64,000 nt of DNA, from positions 1-64,000 of the IMG/VR virus record IMGVR_UViG_3300027759_000075; one strand, 5' to 3'. Numbering within the stretch: position 1 is the first letter of the stretch; each line of letters opens with the position of its first letter. Origin of the DNA: a virus. The notes beneath the pieces were generated by a model. That model was given only the letters and a program-made list of their open reading frames with translations, had not been told where the DNA came from and did no database searches. The position numbers were made by a program, and so were the translations under genes. This document shows positions 32,418-41,100 of this stretch, piece by piece.

Positions 32418-33793
32418 AATTTTTCTCCAGGTTCAAATCCACGAAAACGAACAAAACGAGGGAATCTTAAACTGTAAGTTCCGTCTTGATTTTGTGTGAC
32501 TGCGTCTGCTTCAACTTCAACCACATTGCCAAGTAGCTGATCTCTGGCACTCCAATATTCATCACGATTAGCATCGGAAAGGCCACTGCCCACATTAACA
32601 TTAATACGACGATCATTATCGACTCCTTCACATATTATAGCACCCAAGCGGCCGGCATTGCGACCTGTGCCTTGTTCAAATCCAACAATATTTAAGTCTA
32701 CCGTGATTGTAGGTTTCCATTTCATCCAGTGAGTTGATCTACGACATTCATATGGAGCACCCATGTCTTTTATAACAATACCTTCAAACCCGGCCGCCAC
32801 AGAATCTTCTGCATAGCGACGCATGACATCATGACCTTCGGCTGTAGCTAGGTCTACAGTAATACCGTCCATGATACGAACACAATCTGTAGCATCAAAT
32901 ACTGCGCGATATTCTTCCAAGATAGCCAGGCGTTTATATTGTTGGGCATTCCAAAAACCACGCTCAAAGTCGGCTAACGGTACAACATCAAACACACTAT
33001 AAGTCATGCCATCTGTTTTGACATCTGTTTTGCGTTGTGCCTGCTTCATTAATGCTTGAAAACTTTCACCAATGATCTCACCATCTAATACAAACCCATG
33101 TTGGCTAGACTGTAATAGTTTGGCAAATTTATTTCTAATATCTTCTAATGACTCTACAATCTGTGGAAAGTTATCAAACGGTTTGCCGTTACGGCTGTAA
33201 AGATTTACGGTGGTTTTAGTTACCACAGCCAACACACGCACACCATCCAACTTCTGTTCCAGGCGTTTAATACCAGTCATCTTGGCTGTATGCTTTTCAC
33301 TGTCTGTGGCCAGTTGACAAGTAAACACTGGAATTTTCCATTCAGTATTACCAAGAACTTTGTTTAGAGTCTTTTCACTAATGCCACAGCGTAGGTCTTT
33401 AATAATAACTCTACGAGCAAGGTTGTTCCACTCTACTGAATCGAATTGTTCGCTCATGAACTCAATAGCTGTCTTGGCATTGTGTCCGGTTAGACTGCGA
33501 GTGCGTAGACCTTCCAGCATGGCCCAAAACTTTGGCCAAGGATTAGACTTGTGCTCTAGCCCTATAGTTTCTGGAACTTTCTTTACTCCAAATACATAGT
33601 AGGGGTTGTAGGCCTGATAGCAGTTGAACAAAAAGCATTGAGCATTAGACGACCCTAACTTACTTGCCATTAGGGCCTTTTCAATGACGGATTCTTTGTG
33701 TAAACGGCTGTCGCTTGATTCCAGGTCTCTAATCCAGTCTGCGGCCACTTTGATCTCATTAAATTGCTCGGAGGTGAAGTCTATCGAGTCCAT
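32414..33793 (-). CDS. ATP-dependent DNA ligase (T4 gp30-like)
   Basis: 459 residues. The adenylation lysine is Lys181 in 'EQKLDGVRVL' (K-x-D-G). Further motifs are 'NLYSRNGKPFDNFPQ' (S-R-x-G), 'FVLDGEIIG', 'YSVFDVVPL', 'FEGIVIKD' and 'HWMKWKP', followed by an OB-fold with 'GSGLSD' and 'VEVEAD'. The helical first 170 residues are like the DNA-binding part of T4 ligase. It seals nicks in Okazaki fragments and recombination products. Ends in the 4 bp overlap with a membrane peptide gene. Confidence 0.95.
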   Translation of the reverse strand: MDSIDFTSEQFNEIKVAADWIRDLESSDSRLHKESVIEKALMASKLGSSNAQCFLFNCYQAYNPYYVFGVKKVPETIGLEHKSNPWPKFWAMLEGLRTRSLTGHNAKTAIEFMSEQFDSVEWNNLARRVIIKDLRCGISEKTLNKVLGNTEWKIPVFTCQLATDSEKHTAKMTGIKRLEQKLDGVRVLAVVTKTTVNLYSRNGKPFDNFPQIVESLEDIRNKFAKLLQSSQHGFVLDGEIIGESFQALMKQAQRKTDVKTDGMTYSVFDVVPLADFERGFWNAQQYKRLAILEEYRAVFDATDCVRIMDGITVDLATAEGHDVMRRYAEDSVAAGFEGIVIKDMGAPYECRRSTHWMKWKPTITVDLNIVGFEQGTGRNAGRLGAIICEGVDNDRRINVNVGSGLSDANRDEYWSARDQLLGNVVEVEADAVTQNQDGTYSLRFPRFVRFRGFEPGEKL

Positions 33794-33805
33794 TTATTTA
33801 ATCAG

Positions 33806-34537
33806 TTAGTTGGAGACTGAAACTTGTCCTATTACGGCACCAGGCTTTTTCAATGCTTCATCTCGACGTGCCTTGTATTCAGCATTGTCTACTGGCATCA
33901 AATTAAAAGTAGATGTGCCACCACTGGGTTGCACTACACTAATCTCAGTACCTTTTTGTGGAGCGACCGGAGTTACTTCTACAGGTTTCTTAGCACCAGT
34001 AACTTCATCTAACTCTTTGAACGCTTCTGGAGCACGGGCCTGTGCATCTTTAGTAGCCTTCAACACATTCTTGTCACCAAGTGGCAGTGTAACCAACACA
34101 TAGGTACGAATACGATTGCCTTCTGACACATGTTTCATTTCTACAGTCTCTACACCAGTGATGTCAACGTCGGCACACATGCTACGGATGGCCAATTCAC
34201 TTTGATCCACACCAACATCGCCTGAATCGGATTTGAACATCTTGGTTTGCTGACGGATCTTACCGCCTGCGGCTGTACAAATCTTTGCATAGGCCATGGT
34301 CTTGGCTTTGATATCAGCAAATCCAAAGTCGCTACTTGTGGCTGTGCCGTTTTCAAAGATATAGCCAGGTGCCTTGGGCAACTTGCTCATCCACTCTGGT
34401 GCTTGGCTGATTGCTGAACTCATTTGTGCAGTTTTTACACTGTCTTGACCAGAATACATAGCACTGTAATTGGTGCCTTTTGTACCACATGCTGTTAAAA
34501 TACCTGTTACTGCTAGTGCAATTGCTACTTTTTTCAT
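33806..34537 (-). CDS. Phage-encoded lipoprotein, LPP20-like
   Basis: 243 residues from the ATG behind AAGGGGAATAAA; the upstream frame is not used. The N-terminus 'MKKVAIALAVTGILTACG' is a bacterial lipoprotein signal with lipobox L-T-A-C, so the mature protein would be attached to a membrane by Cys18. The region 'FADIKAKTMAYAKICTAAGGKIRQQ' to 'YVLVTLPLGDKN' resembles the LPP20 fold found in flagellar FlgP/FlgT-type lipoproteins. Exported lipoproteins in phages can block receptors (as with T5 Llp). Target unknown. Confidence 0.7.
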   Translation of the reverse strand: MKKVAIALAVTGILTACGTKGTNYSAMYSGQDSVKTAQMSSAISQAPEWMSKLPKAPGYIFENGTATSSDFGFADIKAKTMAYAKICTAAGGKIRQQTKMFKSDSGDVGVDQSELAIRSMCADVDITGVETVEMKHVSEGNRIRTYVLVTLPLGDKNVLKATKDAQARAPEAFKELDEVTGAKKPVEVTPVAPQKGTEISVVQPSGGTSTFNLMPVDNAEYKARRDEALKKPGAVIGQVSVSN

Positions 34538-34586
34538 TTTATTCCCCTTAGGGTTCGGTTTCAATAATAACATTATACTACAATCC

Positions 34587-35153
34587 TTACCATTTGTCAA
34601 CTACCTGCCATTCATTACCATTCACTTGACAAATAATACCCTGGCGTTGTAGTAAATCACGACCAGGGTGTACTTCAGGTTCAATAAACCATCTGCATTG
34701 AGCAGTTCGGTAAGCAAAAGGCTTTGGAAAGTGTGGGTGCGGACGCACTTCGCTTTCACGAACCGTTTCACCACGCTTGACTGTACGCACCTTTATTTCG
34801 GGTTGCTCGTTACATACCATGTTTTGTTCTACTGCTAGATTAGCACCACCAGCTCTACTTAGTATCTGAATACGTCCAGAATCCACTGCACTAGCACATA
34901 GGTCCTTTTCACTGATCGATTTTGGACCAATCTTTTCTCCCTCGGCCGTAATCCACTGCCCATTTACTTGTGCCCTAAACATTACAATACACTTGTTCTG
35001 TGTAAAGGAAATAGGAACAACCAATGGCTCTACATCAGCCACCGCGGTAATCGATATTGCGGTTTGGTTGGTCACAGCCGATCTGACATAGCAGTCGGCA
35101 TACGCCGTACTAGTCATAGTCAATGCAAGAATTACAGTTGTTTTACGGAACAT
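34587..35153 (-). CDS. Secreted periplasmic protein
   Basis: 188 residues. 'MFRKTTVILALTMTSTAYA' is a signal peptide with a likely A-Y-A cut. The mature part has seven or so cysteines and strand-like segments ('TVKRGETVRESEVRPHPHF', 'CRWFIEPEVHPGRDLLQRQGIICQVN'); 'LLQRQGIICQV' recalls flagellar/pilus accessory proteins but this is not firm. It overlaps the small lipoprotein gene by 22 bp and lies between two lipoprotein genes. Confidence 0.65.
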   Translation of the reverse strand: MFRKTTVILALTMTSTAYADCYVRSAVTNQTAISITAVADVEPLVVPISFTQNKCIVMFRAQVNGQWITAEGEKIGPKSISEKDLCASAVDSGRIQILSRAGGANLAVEQNMVCNEQPEIKVRTVKRGETVRESEVRPHPHFPKPFAYRTAQCRWFIEPEVHPGRDLLQRQGIICQVNGNEWQVVDKW

Positions 35154-35401
35154 GATGATCTCAAGGACCAAAGAACATTTTTCATCTGACCATACATTCT
35201 ACGATCTTCCAAGGTAGTAGGGCGATCTTTATAATACTCATTGTAACTGTTTATTTCTTGAGTTAGATAATCAATTTGAGTACGGGCTTGGCTACAGCTG
35301 GCCACAAAGTTTTTCATGTCAGGAGGATAATATTTCTTCTCTGGCTGACTTGCACATCCAACCAAAAACACAATGCTGAGAATAATTAAATGTTTAATCA
35401 T
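35132..35401 (-). CDS. Small lipoprotein
   Basis: 89 residues. 'MIKHLIILSIVFLVGCAS' is a lipoprotein signal with lipobox L-V-G-C. The mature part is helical and charged. First of three exported proteins in a row. It may be an outer-membrane lysis or exclusion component; a Rz1-like role is possible but the protein lacks a Pro-rich mature part. Confidence 0.7.
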   Translation of the reverse strand: MIKHLIILSIVFLVGCASQPEKKYYPPDMKNFVASCSQARTQIDYLTQEINSYNEYYKDRPTTLEDRRMYGQMKNVLWSLRSSCSVKQL

Positions 35402-35552
35402 TTTGTTGGTGACGATATTCGCGCTTTAACCAAAATTTATACATACGAAAATATGTATCAGCATCACATGGAGTGTATCCTAACTCTATAGCTTCATCTT
35501 TGTGATCCATGTAGATTTTTTGCAACCAACGTCTAAAGGCAGATTGTTTCAT
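35394..35552 (-). CDS. 52-residue phage protein, unknown function
   Basis: 'MKQSAFRRWLQKIYMDHKDE' to 'REYRHQQND'. Strong Shine-Dalgarno ATGGAGAAGAA. It overlaps the neighbour upstream by 4 bp (ATGA) and downstream by 8 bp. Helical and basic; unrecognised. Confidence 0.55.
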   Translation of the reverse strand: MKQSAFRRWLQKIYMDHKDEAIELGYTPCDADTYFRMYKFWLKREYRHQQND

Positions 35553-35737
35553 TTCTTCTCCATGATGTGTTTAATCACTGCAGAGGCTTCTGGAAAACCT
35601 TGTTTTTCTTTTGCGGTCACTGTTAATTCAATCATTTGTCGTTGGGTTTCGTGTAGACCTGATACAAAGGTCATAATCTGATCTCGGGTCAGGACCTGAC
35701 GAAGTGACGTAATTATGTCTTTTTTCTTAGAATCCAT
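35549..35737 (-). CDS. 62-residue phage protein, unknown function
   Basis: Helical, with basic and acidic segments ('DIITSLRQVLTRDQIMTFVSGL'). GAGGAGACAGTGTA precedes the ATG, which overlaps the upstream stop (TAATG). Part of the early cluster from the 36239-36267 promoter. Confidence 0.55.
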   Translation of the reverse strand: MDSKKKDIITSLRQVLTRDQIMTFVSGLHETQRQMIELTVTAKEKQGFPEASAVIKHIMEKK

Positions 35738-35889
35738 TACACTGTCTCCTCATTACAGTCACGGGCAAAGATACGGGCCACATCTTCCTGGGTCACATAG
35801 TCTTTGAAGTAGATGTAAGTCCCTTCTTGGCTACGACCCAGGGCCTGCCATTCCATGATTTCGATTTCAATATCTTTATAAAAACCCAT
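35737..35889 (-). CDS. 50-residue phage protein, unknown function
   Basis: 'MGFYKDIEIEIMEWQALGRS' to 'FARDCNEETV'. TAATG overlaps join it to both neighbours. Acidic, one helix and strands; unrecognised. Confidence 0.55.
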   Translation of the reverse strand: MGFYKDIEIEIMEWQALGRSQEGTYIYFKDYVTQEDVARIFARDCNEETV

Positions 35890-36209
35890 TATACCATCTC
35901 CCCATAGGCCTGTACATCACCATCAGCGGACCACTCGGCATATTCTTTAGGGTCAACAGTATTGTCAAATTCTGCTTCGTCAACTACCCAACCCTGGCGA
36001 CGTAGTTCTTCACGACCAACAAAGGTCTCTTTCATTGCATCCATAGTGTCGTGGATACGGGTAATCTGTGCTTCTAACCACTCACGGTTGTTCCAGTCTT
36101 CACTACTACCAAGGGTGCGTGGACGGAAACCATAAAAGTCCTTGTGGAAGTCACTGAAGTAGCCTTGTAATTCTTCTACATTGTACTGGGCTAAATGGTT
36201 CTGTGTCAT
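35889..36209 (-). CDS. Early phage protein, unknown function
   Basis: 106 residues, acidic, helical. First gene behind a sigma70 promoter (36239-36267), with AAGGAGCAGAT before the ATG. 'YGFRPRTLGSSEDWNNREWLEAQITRIHDTMDAM' is a typical charged helix. Unrecognised. Confidence 0.6.
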   Translation of the reverse strand: MTQNHLAQYNVEELQGYFSDFHKDFYGFRPRTLGSSEDWNNREWLEAQITRIHDTMDAMKETFVGREELRRQGWVVDEAEFDNTVDPKEYAEWSADGDVQAYGEMV

Positions 36210-36238
36210 ATCTGCTCCTTATTATTAACTATACAACT

Positions 36239-36267
36239 ATTATAACAAATCGGGCATTTTTGGTCAA
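36239..36267 (-). promoter_or_regulatory. Early sigma70-type promoter P3
   Basis: On minus: TTGACC, 17 bp, TATAAT. Spacer AAAAATGCCCGATTTGT is the same as P2. It sits 2 bp after the stop of the 36269-36541 gene and drives a run of small genes down to the exported proteins. Confidence 0.9.
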
Positions 36268-36268
36268 C

Positions 36269-36541
36269 CTAGCTGTTTACAGTAGCAAACGGGCTAAAAT
36301 CTTCAGATTTAGACTGTTGTTTTTCCGCAACAAAGTCGTAAGCATATTCACCGGTGCTGAGTATTTTAGGAGTTACTTGAACACGGCCTACTCCATAGTT
36401 TTTACTCAACATATGGAAAACTTGGCGAGCTTCTTTTTCGTTTATACTACCCACAAATAAAGTGCCATTATAAAATTCAGCTAGATCATCTTGTTTAAGA
36501 GTGTCGGCTACTTGATTTAATACAATTGATTCAAATCCCAT
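36269..36541 (-). CDS. Early phage protein, unknown function
   Basis: 90 residues from the second of two adjacent ATGs (36539-36541), which gives the same GGAG-to-ATG distance (6 bases) as its sister early genes. Helical with a strand-rich middle ('GTLFVGSINEKEARQVFHMLSKNYGVGRVQVTPKIL'), consistent with a small alpha/beta fold. Flanked by its own promoter and by P3. Unrecognised. Confidence 0.6.
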   Translation of the reverse strand: MGFESIVLNQVADTLKQDDLAEFYNGTLFVGSINEKEARQVFHMLSKNYGVGRVQVTPKILSTGEYAYDFVAEKQQSKSEDFSPFATVNS

Positions 36542-36571
36542 CATCTGCTCCTTTATTTTCACTATACAAGT

Positions 36572-36600
36572 ATTATAGCAAATTGGGCATTTTGAGTCAA
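36572..36600 (-). promoter_or_regulatory. Early sigma70-type promoter P4
   Basis: On minus: TTGACT, 17 bp, TATAAT. The leader is nearly the same as P1 (TATAGTGAAAATAAAGGAGCAG). Drives the single gene 36269-36541. Confidence 0.9.
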
Positions 36601-36628
36601 CCGTTTGGGTGTGGCTTTTTTACAACAC

Positions 36629-37651
36629 CTATTTGACTACTAAATTGGCGGCCTGTTGGGCTGTATAAGTAGAGGGGATTAAATTTGCTGTTGGAATAGG
36701 TGGGTTAGGAGTATCTGGAACAAAGGAACTAGTCTGTATGCCAGCATTACCTAGATATGCTAAGTTTTGCCCTTCTCTTAGTACTGCTACAACAGCCTGG
36801 CCCGTGAACGTGCTGATGATGGCAACCCCTTCCCAGAACTGTGCCATGCCACCTTGTTCGGTCTGTCGACCATAACTAGGCAAACTATTGATCAAACTGT
36901 AGACTGTGGGATTATTATTAGCAATAAGATTTCCAAAATCTATTTGGGCTGCTGATTGTAAATTTTGTTCTTGCACAATCTGTACGCCAAGAGAATTAAA
37001 ATTTGAATTAAGAACGGCAACTTGTGCTGGACTATTAGTGACAATATTTCCAATTTCGGGATATGTCACTGCAAATAATCCAGGCCCAGTAGCTGGAAGA
37101 ACATTGCCGGTTCCATCATCGCCAGCACCGCCAGTAAATGCATTATCTGCCGCTGTAGCTACCACAGTAAGAACATTGCCCACATTAGCTATGTTTGCAT
37201 AGTATGTTCCGGCAGCTGGTTGACCGCTAGGAATTGTCACAGGGCCGTTGACTGGATTACCGTATACGCTACCGACTACACTATTCATGTTTTGATATAT
37301 TGTGGTTAGATAGGTAGTGTTAGTATTTGCTAGGGTAGACACTGTATTAATAAAAATATCAGAAACTAGATATCCAGCGGCAATTCCTAAAACGTCACAA
37401 ATGACAACTGAATTTCCATTAGAGGCGGCAATATTTGATAGATAGCTGGCCACATTAGCAGGAACTGCTTGTGTTAGTGCTGATATTTGGTCAAGATTAT
37501 TAGTAGTTTGTAAATTAATAGTTGTATTAGCCAGCACTGGCAAAGTTATATTTTTAACGCCAGAGATTCGTTGAAGGCTGGTAGCCAACGCTTTAGCAGC
37601 CAAAGCCTGGTCTGGAGGAATAATTTGACTGAGTCTATCGTAGGTTATCAT
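36629..37651 (-). CDS. Virion-like protein, Asn/Thr/Ala-rich
   Basis: 340 residues, rich in Asn, Thr, Ala, Val and Leu. The first half is helical, the second half strand-rich with 'GQPAAGTYYANIANVGNVLTVVATAADNAFTGGAGDDGTGN'. The composition is like baseplate or tail structural proteins. It overlaps the next gene by 4 bp, and both lie next to the PAAR tip, suggesting a baseplate locus. No named family recognised. Confidence 0.55.
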   Translation of the reverse strand: MITYDRLSQIIPPDQALAAKALATSLQRISGVKNITLPVLANTTINLQTTNNLDQISALTQAVPANVASYLSNIAASNGNSVVICDVLGIAAGYLVSDIFINTVSTLANTNTTYLTTIYQNMNSVVGSVYGNPVNGPVTIPSGQPAAGTYYANIANVGNVLTVVATAADNAFTGGAGDDGTGNVLPATGPGLFAVTYPEIGNIVTNSPAQVAVLNSNFNSLGVQIVQEQNLQSAAQIDFGNLIANNNPTVYSLINSLPSYGRQTEQGGMAQFWEGVAIISTFTGQAVVAVLREGQNLAYLGNAGIQTSSFVPDTPNPPIPTANLIPSTYTAQQAANLVVK

Positions 37652-38604
37652 ACTAGGCTACTTATTACGTAAGGTGGTAACTGTGTGGCCAATGCAGTAT
37701 TAACCGACCCAACAGCATCAAGATATATTGCTCTAGGACCATTGGCCGTAGGTGCTGTTAGACTCTGATAACTGTTAGGAAATAATTTTAGTGGATTCAA
37801 CAAGTCGGCCATAGTACTAATGCCCGTGGTAGTCACACCTAACACTGTTAAAACTTGATTTAAATTGTCTCCGGTAATTGTAGTCATTGCCTGATACATA
37901 AGTTTTTGTATACTGTCGGTCACTGACGTTGTTGGTCTGTTTATGTTCAGTACTATATCTGTTGATATACCAGCCGCAACAAACGCTTGTGATAAAATAG
38001 GAATAACTCCAGCCACGGAATACAATTGTTGTGTTAAGGCCAGCGGACTTCCAAAATTTCCAAGGTTGTTTAGATTGATTAATCTGCCTAAATTTTGTAG
38101 GTCAGTACCAAATGGGCCTGTAGCTAAATTTACATTAGTAATCTCTCCAGTAGTCATACTATTCATCGAAGTGAATGTATCAGCAAGATAGGTTTGAGAA
38201 TTTACTGCGCTATTAATGAATATGCTAGATTGTTCAGTATAAGACTGTGCTTGGTTGACTGCTTGTGCAAGTTTGCTAACATTATTACTACATATATCCA
38301 CTGCGGCCTCTGCTAATACTGCTGTGGTCATTTGGGTGCCAAGACTACTGTATGCAGGAGGAATACTGTTGCTTAGTGCCGAACACGTATTAGCCGCCAA
38401 GGTTTCAACATTACTAATGACATTAGCTGATAATATATTTCCAGTGGATCCCACACTGATTGTGCTTAACAACGGAGAAATTAACGATGTATTTTCGTAA
38501 CTAGAAATTGCAGAAGTTAAGTTGGCACTAATGCCAATGCCTTGATTTTGTAATAATCCTGCAGCAGCGTTAAGTTGTAATGCGGTTAAAGTTCCTGTGG
38601 CCAT
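37648..38604 (-). CDS. Virion-like protein, helical and Ser/Thr/Asn-rich
   Basis: 318 residues, with a mainly helical pattern and many S, T, N and L. Similar in composition to its downstream neighbour, and 2 bp after the PAAR gene. Could be a spike-associated or baseplate wedge protein. Unrecognised. Confidence 0.55.
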   Translation of the reverse strand: MATGTLTALQLNAAAGLLQNQGIGISANLTSAISSYENTSLISPLLSTISVGSTGNILSANVISNVETLAANTCSALSNSIPPAYSSLGTQMTTAVLAEAAVDICSNNVSKLAQAVNQAQSYTEQSSIFINSAVNSQTYLADTFTSMNSMTTGEITNVNLATGPFGTDLQNLGRLINLNNLGNFGSPLALTQQLYSVAGVIPILSQAFVAAGISTDIVLNINRPTTSVTDSIQKLMYQAMTTITGDNLNQVLTVLGVTTTGISTMADLLNPLKLFPNSYQSLTAPTANGPRAIYLDAVGSVNTALATQLPPYVISSLV

Positions 38605-38606
38605 GA

Positions 38607-38897
38607 TTACCCTACTATTACGTTGGGGCTGCCGCTTGCTCTAGGATGTCCACATGTGTCAACATCATCGGTAAAAATCAACGGAACACCATTAACCAAT
38701 ACAGTAGAATTGCTGGCTTGAGTCTTTGCATTACAATGTGTTGGTGGGCAACCCTTACGGCCACAACAAGGATGTGGACTTACAGAGACTCCACGGATAG
38801 CTACAGCACGACCGTTGACCAATACTGTGTCATCTCCATTGAGAATTACGCCGCCGGCAGTATTTCGATCTCCTACACGCTGTATTGACTTGCCCAT
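38607..38897 (-). CDS. PAAR-domain spike tip protein
   Basis: 96 residues. The PAAR pattern is clear: 'RVGDRNTAGGVILNGDDTVLVNGRAVAIRG', then 'HPCCGRKGC..THCNAKT', then 'STVLVNGVPLIFTDDVDTCGHP'. These sharpen the gp5/VgrG-like central spike of contractile machines and bind a metal at the tip by Cys/His. Its presence supports a contractile tail. It is followed by virion-like genes on the same strand. Confidence 0.85.
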   Translation of the reverse strand: MGKSIQRVGDRNTAGGVILNGDDTVLVNGRAVAIRGVSVSPHPCCGRKGCPPTHCNAKTQASNSTVLVNGVPLIFTDDVDTCGHPRASGSPNVIVG

Positions 38898-38898
38898 C

Positions 38899-39201
38899 TT
38901 AGCCCATTAAAATTTTACTATTACGTACCGGCTTAATACCAGTGGTTGCTTCCAAGTAACTATCGCACACTTCTTCACGGCTAGGTGCAATAATTGATAC
39001 CTGTTGTTTATTTATAGAGACCGTTTTGTCAGGATCTGCTGTAAATAAACTATTCATCATGTTAATACCCTGCGGACCCGGAATTACTGTCAATGGTTTT
39101 GCCACTGTGTATGCGGTGTCGTTTTCTGCGATAATTTTTGCTACAATTTCGTCGCCGTTGGCAATTTTAAATGTATAAACTTGATCTAATTCTACTTTCA
39201 T
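38899..39201 (-). CDS. Small beta-barrel-like phage protein (Sm-like pattern)
   Basis: 100 residues. 'DQVYTFKIANGDEIVAKIIAENDTAYTVAKPLTVI' looks like an Sm/LSm or SH3-like barrel (strand-G-D-E-strand), seen in conserved small proteins of T4-like phages. The helper C-terminal 'REEVCDSYLEATTGI' is helical. It abuts the PAAR and glutaredoxin genes by one base. Function unknown. Confidence 0.5.
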   Translation of the reverse strand: MKVELDQVYTFKIANGDEIVAKIIAENDTAYTVAKPLTVIPGPQGINMMNSLFTADPDKTVSINKQQVSIIAPSREEVCDSYLEATTGIKPVRNSKILMG

Positions 39202-39202
39202 G

Positions 39203-39427
39203 TTATCCTTGTAAATGTTTTCTTAATTCTGTAAATCCACCAATATACGCTTTGTCTAAAAAGATTTGTGGTAAAGTGCGGGCTGTAGGTACGGCTTCTA
39301 ACAACTGCTCTCGAGTCCAATCTTTACTTACGTTACGTTCTTCAAATTCAATACCACGTGATTCCAATAATGCTTTTGCCTGAACACAAAAAGGACAGGC
39401 GTCCTTGCTCCATACTATCGCTTGCAT
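39203..39427 (-). CDS. Glutaredoxin
   Basis: 74 residues from the ATG behind AAGGAGAAGATT; the upstream open frame is not used. Active site C-P-F-C at about 10-13, cis-Pro in 'TLPQIF' and the GSH-binding 'GGFTEL'. It reduces the disulfide formed in NrdA in each catalytic cycle. It lies 19 bp from nrdB, in an nrdA-HNH-nrdB-grx order as expected for a phage nucleotide-supply locus. Confidence 0.92.
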   Translation of the reverse strand: MQAIVWSKDACPFCVQAKALLESRGIEFEERNVSKDWTREQLLEAVPTARTLPQIFLDKAYIGGFTELRKHLQG

Positions 39428-39446
39428 AATCTTCTCCTTATTATTA

Positions 39447-40547
39447 TTATAAACTAGGCAACTGGTCGTAGTCAAGTGTGTCCGACATGACTCCTATTAC
39501 ATAGTTAGTTGACTCTGACTCTTGTAGTGCAGTTTGTTTATTACTTGTATTCACGTGTTTGTTAAACCACGGAATAGGTGTTGTCTTAGGAGCAGGAGTT
39601 TGATACTTGATACCTACTTCTTTGAGTGCGCCCACTGCTGTATAGTCAACAAAGTCTTTGAGAATGTTGGCGTTGAGTCCAATAACCGGCCCTTTGTTAA
39701 ACAAATAGTCAGCCCATTGTTTTTCTTCACGGATAACATCCTGATACAGTGCATATACTTCAGCTTCACACTCAGCACGAGCTTCAGCAAAGCGTGGATC
39801 TTCTTTGCATACTTGATTAATCATCCAAGCAGTCCAGTCCTTGTGTAAAATTTCATCTTGTAGGATCAGACTGATAATGTTGCCGTTGCCAATAAAGATA
39901 CGGTTTTCTACCATGGCCAAACTGGTAGCAAAACTTACCATGAAACGGAATGCTTCAAGAGCATAGCTGGCATGTAAGGCCATCCAGATGGCACGGATGT
40001 GTTCTTTTTCTGTTACAGCTTCGCCCAGTTCTTTACGACAGTTGACCAAGTGCAAGGCTTCGTAGTAGTTGCCTACACTGCTAGCCATGTCAACAATTTC
40101 TTTAGTGTCATGAATTGTGTTAAACGCATCCTTAGGAACATTGTAGATATTACGGATAATATGACTGTAACTGCGACTGTGAATGTTGGTTTCCATAAAC
40201 GACCATACCATCACCAGTGCTTCGAGTTCAGGAATGGAACATACAGGACCAAACACTTGTACTGGACCACGGCCTTGCAAACTATCTAGTGCGGTTTGAC
40301 GCAACAAGTTGCTGGTAAAGATATGACGAACTGTGTCACTTGCCTCTTTAAAGTCATTAGCATCTTTGGTTAACGATACTTCTTCGGGTACCCAAAAGAA
40401 CCCTCTTTGTTCCTGCTCAAACTTACCAAGTTTTTGATATTTAATTTCTTCAAACCTTTGTATTGTGACAGGTCCAGCAGGATCAAGGAACATTTTCCTG
40501 CGTGTATAATCTGTTTTTGTTGATAAATCATATTGCGCTCGTGACAT
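39447..40547 (-). CDS. nrdB: Class Ia ribonucleotide reductase beta subunit
   Basis: 366 residues from the ATG behind AAGGAAAAAT; the frame's upstream part runs over the HNH gene. The di-iron/tyrosyl radical site is seen in 'METNIHSRSYSHIIRNIYN' (His and radical Tyr in HSRSY) and later 'DEILHKDW' (E-x-x-H). It makes the radical for NrdA. Overlaps the HNH gene by 20 bp. Normal length. Confidence 0.93.
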   Translation of the reverse strand: MSRAQYDLSTKTDYTRRKMFLDPAGPVTIQRFEEIKYQKLGKFEQEQRGFFWVPEEVSLTKDANDFKEASDTVRHIFTSNLLRQTALDSLQGRGPVQVFGPVCSIPELEALVMVWSFMETNIHSRSYSHIIRNIYNVPKDAFNTIHDTKEIVDMASSVGNYYEALHLVNCRKELGEAVTEKEHIRAIWMALHASYALEAFRFMVSFATSLAMVENRIFIGNGNIISLILQDEILHKDWTAWMINQVCKEDPRFAEARAECEAEVYALYQDVIREEKQWADYLFNKGPVIGLNANILKDFVDYTAVGALKEVGIKYQTPAPKTTPIPWFNKHVNTSNKQTALQESESTNYVIGVMSDTLDYDQLPSL

Positions 40548-41100
40548 ATTTTTCCTTACAGTTGTCAAAGTGCCAACGACTCATTGATAAGAACCCGCCT
40601 TCTTTTTTACAATGCGGACATACCCTATTAGCTCGCGGCTTTAATTTCATTGATGCTCTAGTTTTGTTTTTTGATTCTTCTTTGTGTTTAGCAGGTCCAT
40701 TACCGCCATTGGCCCGTTGCGCTTTACTTATGTTTGCTCTGTGTTCAGCACTTTTTGGCTTACGCATTTTTGCTTTTGTTTCTTCTGACTTAGGTACACC
40801 TTTAGCTAATTCAGATGCTTTTTTTCTTAGCCAGCCAAATAGTTTGTTATTCATCCTGGCTTCTGTGTTATGTATAGTCATAATCATTGCGGCATTAGCT
40901 AAGTGAACATTAGTAGGATGTATTTTAACAAGGAGTTGGTGAGCAAGATAATGTTCTTCAGGATAAAGACTTACAATATTTTCTTTAGCATCGGTGCCAC
41001 CAAGACAACGAGGAACTATGTGATGTTTTTCAACATAGCCTTCGCTTATCCTGCATAATGCACGATTTATTAAATTATTATAAATTTCTTGATATTTCAC
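40528..41100 (-). CDS. HNH homing endonuclease between nrdA and nrdB
   Basis: 190 residues. 'EKHHIVPRCLGGTDAKENIVSLYPEEHYLAH' is a classic HNH core (H-H-I-V-P, N, H). The middle has repeated basic segments like NUMOD-type DNA-binding motifs ('SEETKAKMRKPKSAEHRANISKAQRA'), and a C2H2-like end 'CPHCKKEG...HFDNCK' is likely a zinc finger. A free-standing nuclease placed within the nrd operon, as is common in T4-like phages. It overlaps nrdA by one base and nrdB by 20 bp. Confidence 0.88.
   Translation of the reverse strand: MKYQEIYNNLINRALCRISEGYVEKHHIVPRCLGGTDAKENIVSLYPEEHYLAHQLLVKIHPTNVHLANAAMIMTIHNTEARMNNKLFGWLRKKASELAKGVPKSEETKAKMRKPKSAEHRANISKAQRANGGNGPAKHKEESKNKTRASMKLKPRANRVCPHCKKEGGFLSMSRWHFDNCKEKYVTSAI

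Noticed and set aside
40502-40906. Plus-strand 134-codon frame opposite the HNH gene
   Set aside because: Hydrophobic, Cys/Leu-rich shadow of a gene with clear HNH motifs on the other strand.
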